A stretch of 17,244 nt of DNA from Holosporales bacterium (GTDB taxonomy: Bacteria; Pseudomonadota; Alphaproteobacteria; BNTO01). Each line of letters starts with the position of its first letter. Position 1 is the first letter of the stretch. Made by a program: the position numbers and the translations under genes. Location of the stretch: contig JAISXM010000027.1 of the NCBI GenBank assembly GCA_031270515.1, positions 1 to 17,244 on the forward strand. Reading direction: 5' to 3'. Below, piece by piece: positions 6,478 to 12,305 of this stretch. The notes beneath the pieces are model-generated. The model did no database searches. It saw only the letters and a list, made by a program, of their open reading frames with translations, and was not told where the DNA came from.

Positions 6478-7716
6478 CTACTTCCACTGCACACGCCCCA
6501 AATCCACTCCGCTCTGATGCATCTCCCACAGCGGGCTCATCTCGCGCAACCGTGCGACCACCTCGCTTGTCTTCGCTATGGTATAGTCGACGTCCTCTTT
6601 CGTCGTAAAGCGCCCCAATCCAAAGCGAATTGACGACTGCACATAGTAATCATCCACGTGCATTGCCCTCAGCACATGAGACGACTCCAGTTGGTCCGAC
6701 GAGCACGCGGACCCCGTGGATACGCACAAGTTGCCCAGGCCCATCGCAATGCTTTCGCCCTCGACGAACGGGAATCCCACGTTTACGATGTGCGGAACCT
6801 TGCTGTGTGGCGCGCCATTCATCTTAACTAATGGGTCGCTCTTACATAGCCCGTCAAATAGGCGCGCGCTCAGTTCCGCAATTCGCACGAGCTCGGATGC
6901 AAAGTCGTCCTGCAAAATACGGCATGCTTCCGCAAACCCGACGCAGAGGGGGACGGGGATTGTGCCTCCTCGGATGCCGCGCTGTTGGCCACCACCGACT
7001 TGCACAGGGCGCAATTTTGTCGCGGGGGCGCTGCGAAGATAGAGCGCTCCGATCCCTTTCGGGCCGTATATTTTGTGGGCCGAAAAGCTTGCTAAGGCGA
7101 CGTTCCACTTGGCGAGGTCGATTTGCATTTTTCCTGCAGCTTGTGTTGCGTCCGTGTGGAAGGTGACGCCGCGCTCGTGGCAGAGGCGTCCGATTTGCTC
7201 CATGGGCTGAATGACGCCTGTTTCGTTGTTGACCGTTCCGATCGACACCAAAAGCGTGCGCTCTGTGATTGCGCTAGCAAGTGCTGCCACATCAATCAAG
7301 CCATGCTCGTCGACGGGCAAATATGTGACTTGGAAGCCTTCGCTTTCAAGCTGCTTACAGCAAGTTAAAATGGATTTGTGCTCTGTTTCCGTCGTAATTA
7401 AGTGGTTTTTGTCGGTTCTTGGCAATTTCGTCATCACACCACGCAAAGCAATTAAATTTGCCTCGCTGGCTCCGCTTGTGAAAATGATTTCTTTGGGAGC
7501 TACGCGCAAAAAACCGGCGATTTGCGCATACGCAGCCTCCACGGCGTCGTGTGCGGCCCAACCCAACGCGTGATTATTTGAGTGCGGGTTTCCGAACAAG
7601 TTACAAAAGTACGGAGCCATTTTTTCGAACACCCGAGAGTCGCACGGGGTAGTCGCAGGGTAGTCAAGGTATATCAAATTGTCAGTCTGTTGCGTTTTTA
7701 CAATATTCACTGTCAT
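6478..7716 (-). CDS. iscS: Cysteine desulfurase
   Basis: A PLP enzyme that takes sulfur from cysteine for Fe-S cluster assembly and tRNA thiolation. Key residues are visible: H113 (TETEHKS), D189 (HTDATQ), the PLP lysine K215 (SAHKIYGPKG) and the persulfide-carrying C338 (STGSACSS), in the long loop typical of group I (IscS-type) enzymes. The C-terminus PLWEMHQSGVDLGRVQW is the canonical IscS end. Its 412 residues are close to the family length of about 404. The ATG at 7716 has AGGG just upstream. The usual isc neighbours (iscR, iscU, iscA, hscBA) are absent here. It lies 91 bases after atpB on the same strand. Confidence 0.95.
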   Translation of the reverse strand: MTVNIVKTQQTDNLIYLDYPATTPCDSRVFEKMAPYFCNLFGNPHSNNHALGWAAHDAVEAAYAQIAGFLRVAPKEIIFTSGASEANLIALRGVMTKLPRTDKNHLITTETEHKSILTCCKQLESEGFQVTYLPVDEHGLIDVAALASAITERTLLVSIGTVNNETGVIQPMEQIGRLCHERGVTFHTDATQAAGKMQIDLAKWNVALASFSAHKIYGPKGIGALYLRSAPATKLRPVQVGGGQQRGIRGGTIPVPLCVGFAEACRILQDDFASELVRIAELSARLFDGLCKSDPLVKMNGAPHSKVPHIVNVGFPFVEGESIAMGLGNLCVSTGSACSSDQLESSHVLRAMHVDDYYVQSSIRFGLGRFTTKEDVDYTIAKTSEVVARLREMSPLWEMHQSGVDLGRVQWK

Positions 7717-7733
7717 GCCCTAATCTGCAGAAC

Positions 7734-7747
7734 CCTACCTAGGCAGG
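7734..7747. promoter_or_regulatory. Short palindrome upstream of iscS
   Basis: CCTACCTAGGCAGG is a near-perfect palindrome ending 17 bases before the iscS start codon. It does not resemble known IscR sites. It could be an operator or a leader hairpin; only its symmetry supports it. Confidence 0.3.
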
Positions 7748-7807
7748 AGAGTAACAAGAAATAAATTCAAATGCAAAGCATCCGTATCCCCAAAAAACAG
7801 AAGATTA

Positions 7808-8548
7808 TCACTCTATGTGGATTACGCTATTAAAGTAGATACAGCTTAGTACAGTAAATATATATGCCTGCAGCGCTGCGACTAAGAATTCGAATCCAAG
7901 TAATACAGCATTAATCGCCACCGGAAAAATGCTCGCAATCCCTAGATAGCGGTGATTAACGAAAAACACAGCGGCACCGGCAATCATCTTTAGTACAACA
8001 TGTCCTGCAATCATATTCGCGCACAATCGAACGGATAAACTTATTGGTTTTATCAAAAACGAAAGGACTTCCACAGGGATGAGGATTGGCTTCACGAACG
8101 CCGGTATTCCGTGGTGGCAAAATATCCGAAAGAATTTCATGCCATGCTTCGTTATTCCAACAACATTCATTCCTATAAAAACAAACATTGCTAACGTGAA
8201 CGTGACGACAATATGGCTCGTTACTGTGAATGCGTATGGAAACAATCCAATGGCGTTCGCTGCGAAAATGAACACGAATAGCGTAAACATGTAGGGGGTG
8301 TATTTTAGCCCTTCTTTGCCAATCTGAGCTGAGACGATGTTTTCGACAAACCTGAATAGCATTTCGCAAATAGATTGCTTTTTGGACGGAATTAGCTTCT
8401 TTTCGCGCGTCCCAATGTGCAACAACAAGCATATGAGCCCTGTTACGACTACCATAAAAAGCGACGATTGCGTAAACGAAATATCTATACGCCCGATAGA
8501 ACAATCAACTATTTTTACTATTTCAAATTGATGTAATGGATTATACAT
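7808..8548 (-). CDS. atpB: F0F1 ATP synthase subunit a
   Basis: Subunit a forms the proton half-channels next to the c-ring. The protein is 246 residues with several membrane segments. The essential arginine is in LSVRLCANMIAGH (R174), preceded by the family pattern PVEVLSFLIKPISLSVRL. Earlier blocks YTPYMFTLFVFIFAANAIGLFPY also fit. The start at 8548 lies 15 bases after the stop of the atpI-like gene. Downstream is iscS, not atpE/atpF as in most F0 operons, so the c and b subunit genes must lie elsewhere. Confidence 0.95.
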   Translation of the reverse strand: MYNPLHQFEIVKIVDCSIGRIDISFTQSSLFMVVVTGLICLLLHIGTREKKLIPSKKQSICEMLFRFVENIVSAQIGKEGLKYTPYMFTLFVFIFAANAIGLFPYAFTVTSHIVVTFTLAMFVFIGMNVVGITKHGMKFFRIFCHHGIPAFVKPILIPVEVLSFLIKPISLSVRLCANMIAGHVVLKMIAGAAVFFVNHRYLGIASIFPVAINAVLLGFEFLVAALQAYIFTVLSCIYFNSVIHIE

Positions 8549-8563
8549 TCGTTTTGCTATACT

Positions 8564-8776
8564 CTACGATTTTTCGTCCTGACGCGCGTTTCGCATCGCC
8601 CGTCGAGTGAAGATAACCGTCCCGACTCCTGACATTAGTATAGCAGAGATGATACACAATATGCACTGACAAAATTTTAAATCTTTCCCGACCAACACGC
8701 CGATGGCAATTGGGAACGCAATAATAACCGCAAGCTGAGGACTTGAGGTTATGAAACATTTTTTTATTGGATGCAT
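8564..8776 (-). CDS. AtpI-like ATP synthase assembly protein
   Basis: A 70-residue protein with two predicted membrane helices (about 14-30, QLAVIIAFPIAIGVLVG, and about 35-55, QCILCIISAILMSGVGTVIF) joined by a short loop containing GKD, and a basic tail (TRRAMRNARQDE). Size, topology and position directly before atpB fit the poorly conserved AtpI family, which assists c-ring assembly. Sequence similarity itself is weak, so the call rests mostly on context. The spacing of 15 bases indicates co-transcription with atpB. Confidence 0.6.
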   Translation of the reverse strand: MHPIKKCFITSSPQLAVIIAFPIAIGVLVGKDLKFCQCILCIISAILMSGVGTVIFTRRAMRNARQDEKS

Positions 8777-8804
8777 TTTGCGTGTCCGTAAGTATTAAAA
8801 AACA

Positions 8805-8897
8805 GTGAATAGACACCGGGTCCCCCATAACAAACAAATTGATCTTCGTTGTATTACAAGGTTTAGACTATGATAAAAATTCAAATTTTTTTTGGGG
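8805..8897 (-). repeat. Dispersed palindromic element, copy C
   Basis: An imperfect inverted repeat: the outer arms are CCCCCATAACAAACAAATTGA near 8822-8842 (read on plus) and TTCAAATTTTTTTTGGGG at 8880-8897. Its core (8844-8861) on the minus strand reads CCTTGTAATACAACGAAG, differing at one base from the core of copy A. Copies C (minus) and A (plus) also share GTTTGTTAT, GGGG, ACC/CCC and ATTCAC blocks in the same order. TTGTTA in the arm and TATTCA just outside could act as a promoter for the atpI-like gene. Confidence 0.65.
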
Positions 8898-9240
8898 AAG
8901 GTCTATCTCCCCATAAAAACCAAACGATTTGTTTTTTTGTGGTAACAAGACAACCCGGCGCTTATTCTCCTAATACTATTGTTGCTAATTCTTTTTATGT
9001 CTGGATGAGCACAACGTTAGGACAACTTGAATCTAATTGCGCACATTAACGTTTTTTTAATCTTTTTGTGCTAGAATGCCATCCCTAACCCCCACCCACC
9101 CAGGGGGCGTGCAGTGGCGAGGTGCCTACCCAACTTTAATTCTGTCATTGCAAAAGTTAATAATGCAACCACTTTCGCCAAATTACTTATACAATTTCTT
9201 TTATACTGTGATTATAAAGCACCGCGTATCCCCTACCCTT
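8898..9240. other. Noncoding stretch upstream of the atp genes
   Basis: No credible gene on either strand. A plus-strand frame from 9076 (79 codons) has no family resemblance and runs over element B. A plus-strand extended -10 (TGCTAGAAT, 9069-9077) follows AT-rich DNA, and CCCCC/GGGGG around 9090-9108 could form a small hairpin. A small RNA is possible but unsupported by any known family. Confidence 0.3.
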
Positions 9241-9315
9241 CCCCGCAACAAACAATTTGAAACTCATTGTCATACAAGGCGAAACGAATACAAAAATTCA
9301 AATTGTTTTTATTAG
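9241..9315 (+). repeat. Dispersed palindromic element, copy B
   Basis: The arms ACAAACAATTTGAA (9248-9261) and TTCAAATTGTTTTT (9297-9310) are inverted. The core TTGTCATACAAGGCGAA (9268-9284) matches the TTGTCATACAACGAA core of copy A. It ends nine bases before the ychF stop codon on the convergent side and may serve as a 3' end structure for ychF. More diverged than A and C. Confidence 0.55.
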
Positions 9316-9323
9316 AAGCTATA

Positions 9324-10403
9324 TTACACATTAAACCTAAAGTGCACCACATCTCCATCCTGCACCACGTACTCCTTCCCCTCCAGCCGCATCTTCCCCG
9401 CGGCCTTGGCTCCGGCCTCTCCGTTGTACGCAACATAATCCTCATAGCTGATGACTGCCGCGCAAATAAAGCCGCGCTTGAAATCCGTGTGAATTTCCGC
9501 GGCTGCGTCCGGAGCCAACGAGTCCGTCTTAATCGACCACGCGCGCGTCTCTTCCGGGCCGGCAGTAAAAAATGTGGACAAATTAAGCAACTTATACCCT
9601 GCGCGAATCACTTTGGCTAAGCCAGTCTCACTCATTCCCATGCTCTGCAAAAATTCGACTTGCTCGTTTGGAGGCAAAGACGCCAACTCCGCCTCGATTG
9701 AACACGACACAATCGTTGATTCGAAGCCGTGTGCCTTCGCGTATTTCATCACCGCGTCAGAATGCTTATTCGCCCCGCTTTCGGATACATTACATACGTA
9801 CAGCACGGGCTTATCGCTAATCAGCTCAAGCTCACGAAAACGGCTGCCCTCTCCTTTTTTGGGGACGAGGGATTCTCCGTTCGATAGAAGGGCCAGCGCC
9901 GCTTGCATCAGGTCCTGGATGTCCTTTGACTCGCCAGAGGACATATGAGGCTTTTTATTAAGCTTTGCAAGCCTTTTTTCCAGGCTATCTATGTCTGCCA
10001 GCATTAACTCGGTCTCGACTGTCTCAAGGTCTTTTAGAGGATCAACTTTCCCATCCACGTGAGTGATATCCTCGTCTTCAAAGCATCGCAATATATGGAT
10101 CACGGCATCTGTCGAGCGTATGTGCCCTAAAAACTGGTTCCCAAGCCCTTCGCCCTTGCTTGCGCCTCGGACCAATCCCGCTATATCCACGAACTCAACT
10201 TGCGTGGGAATGATCTTTTTGGATTTCGCGATCGACGCAAGCTTTTCCAAGCGAGCATCAGGCACGCCCACGCAGCCTACGTTCGGTTCTATCGTGCAAA
10301 ATGGGTAATTCGCGGCTTCTGCGGCGGCGGTTTGCGTGAGAGCGTTAAACAACGTCGATTTGCCTACGTTAGGAAGGCCGACTATTCCACAATTAAATCC
10401 CAT
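9324..10403 (-). CDS. ychF: Ribosome-associated ATPase/GTPase YchF (OLA1 family)
   Basis: An Obg-family P-loop protein that binds ribosomes and prefers ATP; in bacteria it is linked to stress and iron responses. The P-loop is GLPNVGKST (residues 9-17), the switch II region VDIAGLVRGASKGEGLGNQFL follows, and the atypical NVSE replaces the NKxD of true GTPases. A C-terminal TGS domain ends in VQDGDVVHFRFNV, the family end. Length 359 is standard (E. coli 363). A purine-rich AGAAAGAAG precedes the ATG. The tRNA-Gly gene ends 22 bases upstream on the same strand, so ychF may be read from the tRNA transcript. Confidence 0.96.
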   Translation of the reverse strand: MGFNCGIVGLPNVGKSTLFNALTQTAAAEAANYPFCTIEPNVGCVGVPDARLEKLASIAKSKKIIPTQVEFVDIAGLVRGASKGEGLGNQFLGHIRSTDAVIHILRCFEDEDITHVDGKVDPLKDLETVETELMLADIDSLEKRLAKLNKKPHMSSGESKDIQDLMQAALALLSNGESLVPKKGEGSRFRELELISDKPVLYVCNVSESGANKHSDAVMKYAKAHGFESTIVSCSIEAELASLPPNEQVEFLQSMGMSETGLAKVIRAGYKLLNLSTFFTAGPEETRAWSIKTDSLAPDAAAEIHTDFKRGFICAAVISYEDYVAYNGEAGAKAAGKMRLEGKEYVVQDGDVVHFRFNV

Positions 10404-10425
10404 AAAAACTTCTTTCTATTTAAAG

Positions 10426-10499
10426 TGGAGCGGGTGATGGGAATCGGACCCACGTGACCAGCTTGGAAGGCTGGGGCTCTACCATTGAGCTACACCCGC
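10426..10499 (-). tRNA. tRNA-Gly (anticodon UCC)
   Basis: A 74-base cloverleaf on the minus strand. Acceptor arms are GCGGGTG (10499-10493) and CACCCGC (10436-10430), followed by T and an encoded CCA. The D arm has AGCTCAATGGTAGAGC, the anticodon stem CCAGC/GCTGG closes the loop CTTCCAA with anticodon TCC, and the T arm has GGTCCGATTCC. All stems pair. It directly precedes ychF. Confidence 0.97.
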
Positions 10500-10586
10500 A
10501 CTGCGACGGCACAGAACGATCAAAACCTACACAAAAGCAAAGACACCGCACATAAGTACAAATCCTATGTATTGCATTCCACAGCA

Positions 10587-10737
10587 TCATAAACTCGCGA
10601 TACAGACAATGCAAAGCACGTCATGACTCCACGACATCGGCGGCAGTCTAAAGCAAAGCACGTCATAAACTCGCGCCACAGACAATGCAAAGCCGTCATG
10701 AACCTACGACCTCGGCGGCAGTCTAATGCAACGCACG
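10587..10737. repeat. 76-bp tandem repeat, two units
   Basis: Unit 1 (10587-10662) and unit 2 (10663-10737) both begin TCATAAACTCGCG and contain CACAGACAATGCAAAGC or its variant, then CGGCGGCAGTCTAA. A shorter GCAAAGCACGTCAT motif recurs at 10611, 10653 and, with one base lost, 10688, so the unit itself grew from smaller repeats. It lies about 90 bases upstream of tRNA-Gly. Confidence 0.85.
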
Positions 10738-10817
10738 CTTTTTGCGTTAATCGCACTACTGTTGACGATGATAGAAACATGCACTGTAAATGTCAATACT
10801 CGCGCATGACTGTTAGC

Positions 10818-10876
10818 GCAATTTAGAAATGTCCGGTTCTGCAATTTCGAAATGTCCGGTTCTGCAATTTCGAAAA
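10818..10876. repeat. 23-bp tandem repeat, two and a half units
   Basis: Units GCAATTT(A/C)GAAATGTCCGGTTCT at 10818-10840 and 10841-10863, then GCAATTTCGAAAA (10864-10876). The 5' part of the first unit, CGCAATTTAGAAATG, recurs once at about 11996-12010, on the other side of the Myb gene and in the same orientation. Confidence 0.85.
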
Positions 10877-10887
10877 ATAAACCGTGT

Positions 10888-10979
10888 CCCCAAACAAACG
10901 AATTGAGTATTCCCTTAGCCTAAGCCTTGTCATACAACGAAGTTTCAATTGTTTGTTATTGGGGCCCGATATCATTCAC
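10888..10979 (+). repeat. Dispersed palindromic element, copy A
   Basis: The arms CCCCAAACAAACGAATTGA (10888-10906) and TCAATTGTTTGTTATTGGGG (10945-10964) pair over about 18 bases with small bulges. The core CCTTGTCATACAACGAAG (10925-10942) contains its own short palindrome TTGTCATACAA. It is followed on the minus strand by TTTATTTTT, so transcripts of the Myb gene, whose stop lies six bases away, could end here. Same family as copies B and C. Confidence 0.7.
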
Positions 10980-10984
10980 GTTGA

Positions 10985-11914
10985 TCAGAACCAATGTACT
11001 GGAAAATCGCCATCTAAACTTGACGTTTCTTCTTCAGAACGAGTGGTATCAAAAAGATCGAACTCAAGAGCAATGTTGTTCCCAGGATTTGCGTCTGGAT
11101 CTACGGTTGCAGACTTCACCTGTTGACGCGCGAACGCTAAAGTATCAGCGACTTGCAGCATGCGATGAACGCCTATGGGGATGACCGATGCTGGAACAGG
11201 TATGACCGGGGCTGGAACAAGTATGACCGGTGCTGAAATAAGTGGTCGTCGCTTCCTTTTGGGGACAACACGCCCTTCTAGCGCTGGTTTTACATGAAAG
11301 TGATAATGATTTTTTACGTCGACTTCTGCGCGATTAAGTCGCACCCCAATTTGTTGCCAACGTGGACCAATTTCTCTCATCGCAGAAAGCAAATCCTGTT
11401 CCTCTTCAGGCGTCCACGGTTGGTACACAACTGGCGGAGATAGATAATTCTTCCAACGTTCTCTGCATTGACGTGGTGTTCTATTCATAATATCGGCAAT
11501 TCTATTCCACTGATAACTACCATGTATAGATACAAGTGATTGCAATAAAGCATCCTCGTATAAAGAAAATGGATGTCGAGTACGTGGACCTGGTATTGTT
11601 CCAGAATTTTGTTGATTCATTGCTGTTTGACTTGCGTAAATAGCTTGTTGACTTATTATTGTTTGACTCGCATCAAATATACGTCGGCTTATTGCTGCTT
11701 GACTTGCGTCAAAAATACGTTGATTACATAAGTCCAATTCTTCTTGTAATGTTGCAATATACGGATCTGCATGTTGACTAGCGGTACAGATTTCTACTTG
11801 GATTTCTGCCCTACGTACTGTTAACGCACGGATATTCGCATCCAGCATGGATGCTCTACCAGGACGCACTCCAAAAACGAACAGGGACATAAGAAGACAA
11901 ACGGTGCGCATCAT
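10985..11914 (-). CDS. Secreted two-repeat Myb (R2R3-type) protein, candidate nucleomodulin
   Basis: A 309-residue protein. Residues 1-21 look like a Sec signal peptide (MMRTVCLLMSLFVFGVRPGRA). Residues about 25-103 are helical, with three repeats of the type RIFDASQAAISR. Residues 113-160 are a first Myb/SANT repeat (F116, W136, W154; RTPRQCRERWKNYLSP), and 164-209 a second (PWTPEEEQDLL, W167, W186; DVKNHYHFHV, where Tyr replaces the usual third Trp). Tandem repeats with QCRERW and VKNH are typical of eukaryotic R2R3 Myb DNA-binding factors. Right after them comes PKRKRRP (218-224), resembling a monopartite nuclear localisation signal, then Pro/Val repeats and an acidic C-terminus. AAGGA lies nine bases before the ATG. 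I infer acquisition from a eukaryote and export to the host nucleus; neither is shown by sequence. A periplasmic or cytoplasmic DNA-binding role is the alternative. Confidence 0.85.
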   Translation of the reverse strand: MMRTVCLLMSLFVFGVRPGRASMLDANIRALTVRRAEIQVEICTASQHADPYIATLQEELDLCNQRIFDASQAAISRRIFDASQTIISQQAIYASQTAMNQQNSGTIPGPRTRHPFSLYEDALLQSLVSIHGSYQWNRIADIMNRTPRQCRERWKNYLSPPVVYQPWTPEEEQDLLSAMREIGPRWQQIGVRLNRAEVDVKNHYHFHVKPALEGRVVPKRKRRPLISAPVILVPAPVIPVPASVIPIGVHRMLQVADTLAFARQQVKSATVDPDANPGNNIALEFDLFDTTRSEEETSSLDGDFPVHWF

Positions 11915-11946
11915 AGAGAAGTTTCCTTAAATAGGAACTTTTCCCT

Positions 11947-11975
11947 TTTGTAGCAAATACTACAATCTTTGACAA
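11947..11975 (-). promoter_or_regulatory. Promoter of the Myb gene with overlapping palindrome
   Basis: On the minus strand TTGTCA (11975-11970) and TACAAA (11952-11947) are separated by 17 bases. The palindrome TTGTAG-N6-CTACAA (11948-11965) overlaps the -10 and spacer, an operator-like position. The palindrome contains AAATACTACA, which recurs in the leader of the divergent pseudokinase gene. Confidence 0.5.
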
Positions 11976-12239
11976 ATGTGTAGATACCGGGTCAACGCAA
12001 TTTAGAAATGAATAAATAATCAGATGACTTCTTATCACGACACCTAGACCCAAAATAACAAACCAGACGCCAACTAGTGGCTGGATATATTCACAACAAT
12101 AGATTTATCGCAAAACATGAAAGCATGCCGTTTGTAGCGAGGAGCTAATATTATTATTCTCCTTGCGTTTATTACAGTCATATAATTATTATTGACACAT
12201 AATTATTTATTGGCGCATAGTTTTATTATAGAGTTCAAA
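11976..12239. other. Noncoding region between the divergent effector genes
   Basis: No gene is seen. Near 11977-12010 it holds TGTGTAGA, an ACCGGGTC motif also found at copy C, and CGCAATTTAGAAATG shared with the 23-bp array. AGACCCAAAATAACAAACC at about 12045-12063 resembles one arm of the palindromic elements and may be a remnant. AT-rich DNA follows. TTGACA at 12192-12197 with CATAGT at 12216-12221 (18-base spacer) is a possible promoter for the downstream gene. Confidence 0.4.
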
Positions 12240-12254
12240 GTGTAAATACTACAC
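12240..12254. promoter_or_regulatory. Palindrome in leader of pseudokinase 2
   Basis: GTGTA-N5-TACAC (12240-12254) is a perfect inverted repeat about 50 bases before the start codon. It contains AAATACTACA, identical to ten bases of the palindrome at the Myb promoter, in the same orientation. Confidence 0.45.
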
Positions 12255-12305
12255 CCAACCTCTTAAGTTCGACGTTAAGTCTTGTTTTTCACAAGGAGAA
12301 TCCAC

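Larger units (their letters stand above)
10500..10984. other. Repeat-rich noncoding region between tRNA-Gly and the Myb gene
   Basis: No supported gene. It holds two 76-bp tandem units (10587-10737), a 23-bp tandem array (10818-10876) and palindromic element A (10888-10979), described separately. Open frames here are repetitive and lack start signals. Confidence 0.6.

Noticed and set aside
6298..6633. 111-codon plus-strand frame after tssG
   Set aside because: It overlaps the conserved end of iscS on the other strand, has no start signal and no recognisable family.
8894..8920. Rho-independent terminator at GGGGA/TCCCC
   Set aside because: The stem is only five bases and no T run follows directly on either strand.
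9076..9315. 79-codon plus-strand frame
   Set aside because: No ribosome binding site, biased composition, and its end is formed by palindromic element B.
10565..10780. 71-codon minus-strand frame
   Set aside because: It is only the translation of the 76-bp repeat (CFALDCRR repeated) without a start signal.
12210..12226. Sigma54 promoter (TGGCGC..) upstream of pseudokinase 2
   Set aside because: The GC doublet expected at -12 is missing.
12282..12305. Upstream ATG of pseudokinase 2 (MFFTRRIHM)
   Set aside because: The Shine-Dalgarno AAGGAG lies inside this segment and points to the ATG at 12306, which also gives a cleaner signal peptide.
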